Shown here piece by piece: positions 8,570-17,498 of a stretch of DNA of 35,839 nucleotides. The translations under genes and the position numbers were made by a program. Within the stretch, counting starts at the first letter, position 1; every line of letters starts with the position of its first letter. The DNA is from Verrucomicrobiota bacterium (lineage in GTDB: Bacteria; Verrucomicrobiota; Verrucomicrobiia; Verrucomicrobiales; DEV007): the NCBI GenBank assembly GCA_024277195.1, contig JAJRVS010000052.1:1-35839 (forward strand). The letters are read 5' to 3'. The notes beneath the pieces were generated by a model that ran no database searches, was not told the DNA's origin, and was given only the letters and a program-made list of their open reading frames with translations.

Positions 8570-8613
8570 CCCCCACCCCTCTACCTCAACTCACCTAGAC
8601 AAGTTGAAATAGA

Positions 8614-8665
8614 CATGAGGCCTGACCCTTTGCAACCTACACAGGCATGAGGTCTGACCCTTTCC
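8614..8665. repeat. Tandem REP-like units between convergent genes
   Basis: Two near-identical 20-nt units lie at 8614-8633 and 8646-8665, both reading CATGAGG(C/T)CTGACCCTTT, 32 nt apart start to start. They sit in the 127-bp gap between two converging genes, a normal place for REP elements. The core resembles the motif at 224-235 beside the left-end transposase. No intrinsic terminator with a clear T-run is visible in this gap. Confidence 0.55.
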
Positions 8666-8696
8666 ATTAAATGCATGGACAGGGGTGCCACTTGCC

Positions 8697-9107
8697 CTAA
8701 ATCTGCTTACGACGCTTACGTTTAAAGGTCAACTGCGCCAGCGACTTCTGAATCGAAGCTTCCACCGTCGCTATTTCTTCATCAGACATTTTTTCAGCCA
8801 AGGCGTCTTCAGCTCGTTTGAGAGCTTCTTCGACTGCGGCTTCATCAATCTCGTCCGATGTCACCGCCAGATCAGTCAAAATAGAAACCTTTCCACGGGT
8901 GACCTCCACCGCTCCTTTGCCGATCACCAAAGTTTCTTCTTCGCCGCCTTTTGAATAACGCAACTCTCCAGGCTGCAAATTAGTCACCAAAGGAGCGTGC
9001 CCCTCCAAAACCCCAAGTTCGCCTTCGCTGCCGGGAATCACCACACCCTCCACCTCATCGGAAAAAATCCGTTTTTCAGGAGTTACAATTTCAAGAAGAA
9101 AGGCCAT
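8697..9107 (-). CDS. atpC: ATP synthase F1 subunit epsilon
   Basis: This 136-residue protein is the epsilon subunit of the central stalk, which couples rotation and can inhibit ATP hydrolysis. The N-terminal beta-sandwich is clear: LEIVTPEKRIFSDEVEGV, then PGSEGELGVLEGHAPLVT. The C-terminal half (about 90-130) is a charged helical hairpin. Length is normal. It ends the atp operon, 57 bp after atpD, with a TAG stop. No Shine-Dalgarno sequence is evident before the ATG at 9107. Confidence 0.95.
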   Translation of the reverse strand: MAFLLEIVTPEKRIFSDEVEGVVIPGSEGELGVLEGHAPLVTNLQPGELRYSKGGEEETLVIGKGAVEVTRGKVSILTDLAVTSDEIDEAAVEEALKRAEDALAEKMSDEEIATVEASIQKSLAQLTFKRKRRKQI

Positions 9108-9164
9108 GGTCGTATTTGTTAATCGATTTTAACTCAATAGGCTGTTCGCAGCACAGACTCAGAA

Positions 9165-10580
<1,416 letters not shown>

Positions 10581-10641
10581 TTATTATTTCTCCTAACTTA
10601 ATTCTAAACTTAAATTTCAATCGAAGCGCTAGCCTCATGTT

Positions 10642-11544
10642 TTAATCCAACGCCTTCATAGCCGTTGTGATATCCAACAGTTCAGTCGTGATCGCCGCCT
10701 GCCTGATCTTATTATATTCCAACTTCAAATCCTTGATCATATCATTCGCGTTATCGGTAGCGCTCTTCATCGCCACCATACGCGCACTGTGTTCCGATGC
10801 ACGAGACTCCTGCATCATCTGGAATATTTCAAAATTTACGTAATAAGGAACCACCGAGTCCAACACCGAGGCCGGATCCGGCTCAAAAATATAATCATCC
10901 CCGCCAACATCCTCTGTTTTGTCAGCTTCAACGCTCACACTTTCAGCCTCCGCCACCAAAGAACCCTTATCGACCCCCAAATCAATCGAGCGGATGGGCA
11001 ACAGCGTTTCAATCGCCGGCTCCTGACTCAATGTGCTGACAAACTTAGTGAAAGCCACCTGCACCCGGTCGTATTCCCCTTCAAGGAATTTATCCATCGC
11101 AAATTTAGCTACCAGTTTCGCTTCGGCAAATTCTGCAGGGTCTGATACTTCAAAATCGGCTATCAGATTCTTCTTCAATCTCGCCAGAGCCTGACGTCCC
11201 TTGCGCCCCACGGTCACATAAGCCGTTTGATCATCCCCCTCGTTGTCGACTTTCCTCAACAAGTTAGTATTCAGACCTCCGCACAAACCCTTGTCCGTCG
11301 TGATCACCACCACCAAAGTTTTATTACCTTCCCGCTCTTCGAGCAAAGGGTGCGCCTCCTCTTCCGTATTAGCCTTCAGATTCACCAACACACTATTCAG
11401 CACCTCAGCAAAGGGCCGTCCGGATGTGGCAAAGTCCTGAGCCTTTTTCATCTTCGACGCCGCCACCAACTGCATCGCATTGGTGATCTGTGCGGTGTTG
11501 CTGACCGACTTGATGCGTCGGCGTATGTCCTGGGTGTTAGCCAT
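10642..11544 (-). CDS. atpG: ATP synthase F1 subunit gamma
   Basis: This 300-residue protein is the rotor shaft of F1. The N-terminus MANTQDIRRRIKSVSNTAQIT and the C-terminal helix RQAAITTELLDITTAMKAL are the two conserved ends that form the coiled coil. The middle holds the Rossmann-like part with VVVITTDKGLCGGLNTNL. It is slightly longer than the E. coli protein because of an acidic stretch near residues 205-225 (VEADKTEDVGGDD). The gap to atpA is 73 bp. Confidence 0.95.
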   Translation of the reverse strand: MANTQDIRRRIKSVSNTAQITNAMQLVAASKMKKAQDFATSGRPFAEVLNSVLVNLKANTEEEAHPLLEEREGNKTLVVVITTDKGLCGGLNTNLLRKVDNEGDDQTAYVTVGRKGRQALARLKKNLIADFEVSDPAEFAEAKLVAKFAMDKFLEGEYDRVQVAFTKFVSTLSQEPAIETLLPIRSIDLGVDKGSLVAEAESVSVEADKTEDVGGDDYIFEPDPASVLDSVVPYYVNFEIFQMMQESRASEHSARMVAMKSATDNANDMIKDLKLEYNKIRQAAITTELLDITTAMKALD

Positions 11545-11617
11545 CGAAAATTAGATAAGGTTGGTTTTTATACTCAGTCGCTCTGATCCAAAAAGTTGTT
11601 CGTCTATCAATTACCAC

Positions 11618-13165
11618 TTACTCACCAGTCGGGCTTTTGTAATTGTTTTTAAAATCTTCAACCGCTGTTTTCAGCTCGGCACCGATTTCATCAGTGATCG
11701 CTTTTTCGTCACGCAGCTTGCCCATCAACTCGTCTTTGCGGGTAGAAAGAAACTCTTCCATCTTCAACTGACAATCTTTCACATGCTCCACAGCGACATC
11801 GTCGAAGTGGCCATTCTGCATCGCCCACAAAGTCGAAACCTGCAGTTCCAGCGGAATCGGAGAATACTGATTCTGTTTGAACAATTCCACAATGCGCGCT
11901 CCACGATCCAAGGTCGCTTTAGTCTTTTCATCCAAGTCCGAACCAAACTGAGCGAAAGCCTGCAACTCACGATACTGCGCCAAATCCAATTTGGTTGTGC
12001 CAGATACTTTTTTGATCGCTTTCGTCTGCGCAGCAGAACCCACACGACTCACTGACAAGCCCACCGAAATCGCTGGGCGAATGCCTTGATAAAACAAATC
12101 CGTTTCCAAGAAAATCTGACCGTCAGTGATCGAGATCACGTTAGTAGGAATGTAGGCCGACACATCGCCCGCTTGAGTTTCGACAATCGGCAGAGCCGTC
12201 ATCGAACCACCACCCTCTTTTTCACTCAGACGCGCAGAGCGCTCAAGCAACCGGCTGTGCAAGTAAAACACATCTCCAGGATAAGCCTCACGTCCTGAAG
12301 GACGACGCAGCACCAAAGACATCTCACGATAAGCCACCGCGTGCTTGGAAAGATCATCAAAAACGATCAGCACATCCTCGCCCTGATCCATGAACCACTC
12401 ACCGATCGCACAACCCGTGTAAGGAGCGAGATACTGCTTGCAAGCTGGCTCTGAAGCTGCCTCCGTAACCACCGTGGTGTATTCCATCGCACCCGCATTT
12501 TCCAAAGTCTGGATGATCCTCGCCACGTTCGACAGCTTCTGCCCGATCGCAACATAGATACAATAGATAGGTTTGTGATCCTTGAGCTTACCCTCAGCTG
12601 CTGCGCGGTTTTGATTAGCTTGTGAAATGATGGTATCCACCGCAATTGTGGTTTTACCCGTTTGACGGTCACCGATGATCAACTCACGCTGACCACGACC
12701 CACAGGAATCATCGCGTCGATCGCTTGAATGCCCGTCTGCACTGGCACACTCACACTCTGACGAGCGATGATGCCAGGAGCGATTTTCTCCACCGGATAC
12801 TGCGCATCCGCTTTGATTTCACCTTTACCATCGAGTGGTGCGCCTAGCGCATCCACCGTGCGACCGAGCATATCGCGACCAACCGGCACCTGAAGCAGAC
12901 GACCCGTGGTGCGCACTTCGTCGCCCTCCTTGATGTTCAACCCGCTCCCCATCAACACCACTCCGACTTCCGTTTCCTCAAGGTTCAAGGCCAGTCCGTA
13001 AAGACCTCCGGGAAATTCGATCATCTCATTCAACATCACGTCGCTGAGACCTTCGATTTTCGCCACGCCATCACCAATTTCGCGAACCACACCGACGTTT
13101 GACTTCGTCACCGATGTTTTCAGGCTCGCAATTTCCGATTCCAGTTCCTGCAGGATGTTACTCAT
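11618..13165 (-). CDS. atpA: ATP synthase F1 subunit alpha
   Basis: This 515-residue protein is the regulatory nucleotide-binding alpha subunit. The P-loop GDRQTGKT is at 165-172. [13 protein letters not shown] carries the conserved Arg finger reaching the beta catalytic site. [19 protein letters not shown] is the Walker B region. Length is normal and the start at 13165 gives the usual short N-terminal helix that binds delta. It lies 63 bp after atpH. Confidence 0.97.
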   Translation of the reverse strand: MSNILQELESEIASLKTSVTKSNVGVVREIGDGVAKIEGLSDVMLNEMIEFPGGLYGLALNLEETEVGVVLMGSGLNIKEGDEVRTTGRLLQVPVGRDMLGRTVDALGAPLDGKGEIKADAQYPVEKIAPGIIARQSVSVPVQTGIQAIDAMIPVGRGQRELIIGDRQTGKTTIAVDTIISQANQNRAAAEGKLKDHKPIYCIYVAIGQKLSNVARIIQTLENAGAMEYTTVVTEAASEPACKQYLAPYTGCAIGEWFMDQGEDVLIVFDDLSKHAVAYREMSLVLRRPSGREAYPGDVFYLHSRLLERSARLSEKEGGGSMTALPIVETQAGDVSAYIPTNVISITDGQIFLETDLFYQGIRPAISVGLSVSRVGSAAQTKAIKKVSGTTKLDLAQYRELQAFAQFGSDLDEKTKATLDRGARIVELFKQNQYSPIPLELQVSTLWAMQNGHFDDVAVEHVKDCQLKMEEFLSTRKDELMGKLRDEKAITDEIGAELKTAVEDFKNNYKSPTGE

Positions 13166-13228
13166 GACTCGTTTATTAAAATAAAATTAAAATCTTCTTA
13201 AAATCTATACCACTCTTCCATTGACCCC

Positions 13229-13624
13229 TCAGCCAATCTTCTCACGCAAACGCTCCAGGCGATTACGCACACTACCATCCCACACATCACTACCGACCCG
13301 CACTCTCATGCCGCCCAACAGTTCGGGATTATGCTTAAATTCCGAGGTGATCTGCTTACCATATTTACCCTTCAAATCCGCCACCACACTAGCCTCCAAA
13401 GTTCCCCCCAGTGGACTTGCACTCTCGATCACTGCATGGCTTTTTTCCAACTCAAGACGCACCAGATGAGCGTAGGCACTGATCACCCCCAGATAACCGC
13501 GCGGTTTACCCGTCGCCAGTTTTCTCAACACCGCCTTCACTGTGCTGCCGTTCACCTCCCCGTTTTCCACGGTGGCTTTCAGCAGTTGGCGGGCGATGCG
13601 CTGGGCGTCTTTGCTACCTTTCAT
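13229..13624 (-). CDS. atpH: ATP synthase F1 subunit delta, short form
   Basis: This 131-residue protein is the delta (OSCP) subunit that ties F1 to the b stalk. The C-terminal part is well conserved: LLGGMRVRVGSDVWDGSVRNRLERL matches the family pattern in meaning and order. The usual length is about 175-180 residues. The N-terminal helix (SKDAQRIARQLLKA) and the last helix of the N-domain are recognisable, but about 45 residues between them are missing, with no sign of a frameshift. Position between atpF and atpA is standard. It is either a lineage-specific short delta or a start placed within a longer ancestral gene; only 19 bp separate it from atpF. Confidence 0.85.
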   Translation of the reverse strand: MKGSKDAQRIARQLLKATVENGEVNGSTVKAVLRKLATGKPRGYLGVISAYAHLVRLELEKSHAVIESASPLGGTLEASVVADLKGKYGKQITSEFKHNPELLGGMRVRVGSDVWDGSVRNRLERLREKIG

Positions 13625-13643
13625 CTCAAAAAAAATTAGACTC

Positions 13644-14144
13644 TTACAAAGCCACCTGACCAGCCGTTTCCTGGTTGATGCGCTCCTGATCCTTGTCGTC
13701 CAAAACCTTGCCGGTGACCTTACCCGTGGTATCGATCACCAAACGACCGAAGTCACGTTTCAGCTCCGTCATCAATTGCTCGTGTTCGAGCTTCGCCGCC
13801 TCATTCGCCTTGGCGATGATTTGACCAGCTTCCGAAATCGCGGCCTGCGTTTTTTGTTCGCGTACCGATTCGGCACTTTCCTTGGCTTCGACGATCAAAC
13901 GATCCGCGTCAGCATTCGCCTTGTCCAGCATCTGCTGCACATTGGCCTCCGCCTGCTCCATTTGCTCGCGGATTTTTTCCAGATTAGCCTCCCCGTCAGC
14001 GATACGCCGACGACGCTCTTCCAACATCGCCATCACCGGACCAAAAGCAAATTTGCTCAGGATCAAATAAACGATGAAAATAATGATAACCTGGGAAATG
14101 AATTTTCCCAAAGTGAATCCGAAAGTATCAAGCAGCTCGCCCAT
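13644..14144 (-). CDS. atpF: ATP synthase Fo subunit b
   Basis: This 166-residue protein is the peripheral stalk b subunit. One N-terminal membrane helix (about 10-30, KFISQVIIIFIVYLILSKFA) is followed by FGPVMAMLEERRRRIADG and a long charged coiled coil rich in Ala, Glu and Lys. Only one b gene is present, so the stalk should be a homodimer. No Shine-Dalgarno sequence is seen before the ATG at 14144, in contrast to atpE. Confidence 0.94.
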   Translation of the reverse strand: MGELLDTFGFTLGKFISQVIIIFIVYLILSKFAFGPVMAMLEERRRRIADGEANLEKIREQMEQAEANVQQMLDKANADADRLIVEAKESAESVREQKTQAAISEAGQIIAKANEAAKLEHEQLMTELKRDFGRLVIDTTGKVTGKVLDDKDQERINQETAGQVAL

Positions 14145-14172
14145 GGTATTAAATGTGTTGTTATCTGGAACT

Positions 14173-14198
14173 GCCCGCAGGACTCGCGTCCTGCGGGC
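14173..14198. other. Strong intercistronic hairpin between atpE and atpF
   Basis: GCCCGCAGGAC at 14173-14183 is perfectly complementary to GTCCTGCGGGC at 14188-14198, with a 4-nt loop. On the transcribed (minus) strand the loop reads GCGA, a GNRA tetraloop. There is no U-run behind it, so it is not an intrinsic terminator. It may be a REP-type palindrome or an mRNA processing or stability element just after the c-subunit gene. Confidence 0.8.
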
Positions 14199-14219
14199 TG
14201 AACTTTTCTGCAGCGGTGA

Positions 14220-14489
14220 TTATTTCATCGCCATCAAGAGACCGTAAATAGCGATAGCTTCCGCCAACGCCATTCCGATAATCCCGATAGTCAGAATTTT
14301 ACCAAAAGCCGTTGGGTTACGACCCACCGACTGAGCGGCTGCCATTCCAACAAGACCCACACCGATACCTGCTCCCAGACCAGCGAGGCCCAGTGAGAAG
14401 AAACCGTTGAATTGCAGACCACCTGTCACTGCTGCCGCTGCGTGTGCTGCAGGTTCTGCAGCTGCTAATATCATTTCAAATCCAGACAT
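14220..14489 (-). CDS. atpE: ATP synthase Fo subunit c
   Basis: This 89-residue proteolipid forms the rotating c-ring. Two membrane hairpin helices surround the polar loop RNP at 57-59. The ion-binding acid is E77 in ALAEAIAIYG. The Na+ ligands known from sodium-type rings are absent: V44 stands where Gln would be and A78 where Ser would be, so proton coupling is expected. The N-terminus has an extra Ala-rich stretch of about 25 residues before the first helix. A good Shine-Dalgarno (AAGAAGG, 14498-14504) lies 8 nt before the ATG, the best one in the operon. Confidence 0.95.
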   Translation of the reverse strand: MSGFEMILAAAEPAAHAAAAVTGGLQFNGFFSLGLAGLGAGIGVGLVGMAAAQSVGRNPTAFGKILTIGIIGMALAEAIAIYGLLMAMK

Positions 14490-14497
14490 ATTATTTT

Positions 14498-14504
14498 CCT
14501 TCTT
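14498..14504 (-). promoter_or_regulatory. Strong ribosome binding site of atpE
   Basis: On the minus strand AAGAAGG lies 8 nt before the atpE ATG at 14489. Most other atp genes here lack such a site, which fits the need for many c subunits per complex. Confidence 0.7.
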
Positions 14505-14589
14505 TAGTTGTTGTTTTGTGTTTATCCCCGCCCACTCACTACGGATGGTCCCAGGAACAAAATTCTATAAATTTTCAATAAATACCCAA

Positions 14590-15462
14590 TCAATGATCAT
14601 CCTCATCGTGAGCCGTCGACAGCTGCACATACACCGCACATAATAAAGTGAATACGATCGCCTGAATCAGGCCGACCAGGATTTCCATAAAATAAAAGGG
14701 CAAGGGCACCAATACGCCCAGAATTCTCGAAGGCCATTCCCCCATTCCCATCAACGCGCCTATATTACCCATCGAGTGCAACAGCGTCTCCCCTGCATAA
14801 ACATTACCCAGCAAACGAAAGGAAAGTGAAACCGGCCGAAACATGATCGAAATGATCTCGATCACTCCGACAAACATGAAGATCGGCAACAGCGCCCACC
14901 ACATGAAACCCGTCAAGCCTCCCTTGGGCGCAAAAACGTGTTTGAAAAAGCCAATCACCCCCGTCTCCTTCACTGTGATCCACACCCACATGAACATGAA
15001 AACCGCAGCCATGCCAAAAGTCATGTTTAAATCTGCCGTCGCTGGACGCAACAGCGGAACAAAGCTGTGATCATCCGGATCGATCATCAAAAAACCCACC
15101 TTCTCTCCAAAACCAATCGTTCCCACCCCGGGAATCAGCCCGAACCAGTTGGCACTGAGGATAAAAACAAACAAAGTCGCTAATAAAGGGAAAACTCTCG
15201 GCGCCACCTTCTCACCTACAATCTCCTCTACCTGACCGTAAAGAAACTCGACCACAAACTCGACGAAGTTCTGTTTGCCATCCGGCACCAGTGCCATCTT
15301 GCGTGTTGCCATGCGAGTGAATAACAAAATCACCGTCGTCACGATCAGCGCAACCAGGATCGAGTTCGACAAACTGCCCAACCCGGGGATATGGGGCGCA
15401 TTAATACCCCCCGCCGCGAGAATGGCGTGTGAAAAGGTCTGGTCTATCAAATGAATTTGCAT
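14590..15462 (-). CDS. atpB: ATP synthase Fo subunit a
   Basis: This 290-residue membrane protein forms the proton half-channels next to the c-ring. The essential Arg is R216 in SLSFRLLGNVYAG. Several membrane segments are clear, for example 33-49, 90-112, 148-164, 188-208 and 247-280. FVEFLYGQVEE near 71-80 and the tail HDEDDH are typical. It is the first gene of the operon; no atpI or atpZ precedes it. The start at 15462 has no Shine-Dalgarno sequence. Confidence 0.95.
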   Translation of the reverse strand: MQIHLIDQTFSHAILAAGGINAPHIPGLGSLSNSILVALIVTTVILLFTRMATRKMALVPDGKQNFVEFVVEFLYGQVEEIVGEKVAPRVFPLLATLFVFILSANWFGLIPGVGTIGFGEKVGFLMIDPDDHSFVPLLRPATADLNMTFGMAAVFMFMWVWITVKETGVIGFFKHVFAPKGGLTGFMWWALLPIFMFVGVIEIISIMFRPVSLSFRLLGNVYAGETLLHSMGNIGALMGMGEWPSRILGVLVPLPFYFMEILVGLIQAIVFTLLCAVYVQLSTAHDEDDH

Positions 15463-15530
15463 CGAATGAACGAAGAGTAAAACATGCCAGCGAAGCTTGA
15501 ATCAACCACAAAAATCACAAGGCATCGCTT

Positions 15531-15558
15531 CTTATATGCTGCCTAAAAAAAACCGCAA
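15531..15558 (-). promoter_or_regulatory. Candidate promoter of the atp operon
   Basis: On the minus strand TTGCGG (15553-15558) and TATAAG (15531-15536) are 16 nt apart. The -10 box matches the consensus at 5 of 6 positions and the -35 at 3 of 6. Transcription would start near 15524, giving a leader of about 60 nt to atpB. A CRP-like palindrome lies just upstream of the -35 box. Confidence 0.5.
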
Positions 15559-15566
15559 GGTTAATT

Positions 15567-15582
15567 TGTGAAAAATTTCACA
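15567..15582. promoter_or_regulatory. CRP/FNR-type palindromic operator
   Basis: The site TGTGAAAAATTTCACA has two perfect 7-nt arms (TGTGAAA and TTTCACA) with 2 nt between, and it fits TGTGA-N6-TCACA, the known CRP consensus, exactly. It centres about 50 nt upstream of the predicted atp start. The regulator itself is not in the window. Confidence 0.55.
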
Positions 15583-15810
15583 AGCTCCCCAAAATCCGCT
15601 CAGTCAGGTAAAACAAATTTCCATATTTGTTCTCATTTATCATTCATAACTCACAACTTTTTATGATCGAATCACGAATAGCCTTTTTTCCTAATTCGTT
15701 GACAGCAAAGCAACTACCGCTGCTGTAATCGCTGACACCTCCCCAAAGCCTACCAATTTTCCCTCCGTTTTACGGCAGCATTCACGAGAAGATCCCCAAC
15801 TCCCCCGCCA

Positions 15811-15822
15811 AGGATAGATTTC
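15811..15822 (+). repeat. 12-nt word repeated on both sides of the WYL gene
   Basis: AGGATAGATTTC occurs here and, in the same orientation, at 17145-17156. The second copy is part of a hairpin; the first is not. Confidence 0.35.
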
Positions 15823-16102
15823 GGTATCGATCAAGCAAAGTCACCACCCTGCAGATATGGAAATCTTCACTGCTCCCCTCTTTTTTGCGCTTGCTCATAA
15901 ACCACCCCCCATCTTACCTTCCTCCTCCGAAACAATATCCGACAGCGGAACCTTCAGATCCTCGTTCATCACCCCCGCTTCCGATTGCCGCATAGCACTC
16001 AATTATTCTTGCTTCAAAATGGCAATTTTGCTTTTTAGCAGATAGAATCGATTACAAGGCAAGGCAAAGTAACGCCACACTCTCAACCGCACTCAAAGCA
16101 TC

Positions 16103-17122
16103 ATGACTCTAGGAACAGGATCGACAACCAGGGAAAGCAATGCCCGCGCACCCATAGGCCGTTTTTTCAAAATACACACCGAGATCCGTAGGAACCAGTA
16201 TCCCAATTGCACTAATCTTAGCAAAAAATTAGGTGTCACTAAAAAAACCATCCAACGGGACATCACCTACATGCAGAACGAGCTGGATTTGCCCCTCGTT
16301 TACGACAAAAGTCGTCACGGCTATTTTTACAACAAGGCCGTGCAGGACTTCCCGATGTTCAAAGCAACTTCGGAGGATATCGTGGCGCTCTTTTTAGCAC
16401 GAAAAGCCTTGGAGCCACTGAAAGGCACCCCGCTCGAAGCCCAACTAGGGCAAAGCTTCCGCCAAATCGCCGCATCCATGCAGGGACAAGTGATCTTTCG
16501 CTGGACAGATCTTGACCAGGCTTTTTCCATAAAAGAACCAGGAGTGACCATTGCTGACGTGCGCCTGTTTGAAAAAATCACCGATGCTGTATTGAAAGGT
16601 CACGAAATCCGCTTCGATTACAAAAAACTCGGTGCCCGGAAAAAAGAATCACGCCATCTCCAACCCTACCACCTCACCGAGGTTGATGGTGGCTGGTATG
16701 TCGTCGGTTTCGACCTGAAGCGACAGGCCAAAAGAACCTTTGCCTTCCAGCGCATAACCGGCATGCAGCTGTTAAAATCCAAACGTTTTGTGCGCCCCGA
16801 TGATTTCGAACTCAGCGAACACCTCTCCGGATTCGGAGTATGGGAGAATACCAAAGCCGATGGAGGCAAATACAAAATCCGCATCCGTTTCTCCGGCTGG
16901 GCGGCCCAGCTCGTCAGCGAAAGACGCTGGCACCCGAGTCAGTATATCACCCGAAAAAATAAAGACGGCTCACTGATCGAACTGAGCCTCGAACTGGGAA
17001 ACTTAAAAGAAGTCACCCGCTGGATCCTCAGCTGGGGAGGACAAGCCAAAGTCCTCGCCCCCAAGGAGTTGAAAGCCGCCGTGAAAAAAGAAGTCGCGCA
17101 GATGGTCAAAAATTGCGGATGA
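16103..17122 (+). CDS. WYL-domain transcriptional regulator with N-terminal HTH
   Basis: This 339-residue protein has a DeoR-like winged helix-turn-helix at about 20-80 (NLSKKLGVTKKTIQRDITYM), a WYL domain at about 155-230 containing RFDYKKLG and GGWYVVGFD, and a C-terminal WCX extension at about 250-335. Such proteins bind DNA and sense ligands or nucleic acids through the WYL fold. Its target is not evident: it is transcribed away from the atp operon, with 640 bp between them, and no defence genes are near. A hairpin follows the stop. The WYL motif reads WYVVG, a normal variant. Confidence 0.88.
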   Translation: MTLGTGSTTRESNARAPIGRFFKIHTEIRRNQYPNCTNLSKKLGVTKKTIQRDITYMQNELDLPLVYDKSRHGYFYNKAVQDFPMFKATSEDIVALFLARKALEPLKGTPLEAQLGQSFRQIAASMQGQVIFRWTDLDQAFSIKEPGVTIADVRLFEKITDAVLKGHEIRFDYKKLGARKKESRHLQPYHLTEVDGGWYVVGFDLKRQAKRTFAFQRITGMQLLKSKRFVRPDDFELSEHLSGFGVWENTKADGGKYKIRIRFSGWAAQLVSERRWHPSQYITRKNKDGSLIELSLELGNLKEVTRWILSWGGQAKVLAPKELKAAVKKEVAQMVKNCG

Positions 17123-17145
17123 CAACCCGTTTCCATCCCACCGTA

Positions 17146-17167
17146 GGATAGATTTCCAAATCTGTCC
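17146..17167 (+). terminator. Hairpin behind the WYL gene
   Basis: GGATAGATTT (17146-17155) and AAATCTGTCC (17158-17167) pair over ten positions, with one U-G wobble and a 2-nt turn, 24 nt after the stop. It lacks a T-run, so it may be a REP-like palindrome or a weak terminator. Confidence 0.4.
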
Positions 17168-17198
17168 GCTTTGCTCCACTGAATCGGCAGTGCCTACT

Positions 17199-17237
17199 CA
17201 AGGATTTTCATATTCAACGAGGACTAAAAATCCTTGT
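17199..17237. repeat. Inverted repeat made of tRNA-Phe anticodon-arm copies
   Basis: CAAGGATTTT (17199-17208) and AAAATCCTTG (17227-17236) form a perfect 10-bp inverted repeat with an 18-nt loop. Segment 17219-17237 matches 18 of 19 positions of the anticodon arm of the tRNA-Phe gene (17314-17332, opposite strand). Segment 17199-17210 equals 17315-17326 exactly. It could be a duplicated att-like core or a terminator; no integrase is nearby. Confidence 0.55.
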
Positions 17238-17285
17238 TCACACCAAGTAAGTCGAACGACTATCTTTTTTACCATCAACAAAAGG

Positions 17286-17358
<73 letters not shown>

Positions 17359-17371
17359 TTTTGTGTTTTTC

Positions 17372-17394
17372 CCGGTCGAATCAGTGACGACCGG
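17372..17394 (-). terminator. Hairpin between recF and tRNA-Phe
   Basis: CCGGTCG (17372-17378) pairs perfectly with CGACCGG (17388-17394) over a 9-nt loop. It lies downstream of recF and 14 nt before the tRNA 5' end. No U-run follows on either strand, so termination is uncertain; it may be part of the tRNA precursor leader. Confidence 0.4.
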
Positions 17395-17498
17395 ATTGGT
17401 AATCCCCACTCGAAGGCGGAGAAGTGCGATACCTTTACCCCGCTACTTGGAATTGACAACCAGAAAAAACAAGGAATTCAAGCCGCTGTGAATCACTC

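Larger units (their letters stand above)
15463..16102. other. 640-bp divergent intergenic region, atp operon / WYL regulator
   Basis: I see no convincing gene here. The frame at 15857-16045 on the plus strand has no family resemblance and is probably chance. The side nearest atpB holds a candidate promoter and a CRP-like palindrome, listed separately. A 12-nt word at 15811-15822 recurs behind the WYL gene at 17145-17156. On the WYL side a TAGAAT element at 16043-16048 could be a -10 box, but no good -35 box lies at the right distance. Confidence 0.6.

Noticed and set aside
14220-14489. Sodium-type c-ring
   Set aside because: The Gln and Ser ligands of Na+ rings are replaced by V44 and A78, so a proton type is more likely.
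15857-16045. 62-residue open frame in the atp/WYL gap
   Set aside because: No family resemblance, no ribosome site, and an amino acid make-up that looks like translated intergenic DNA.
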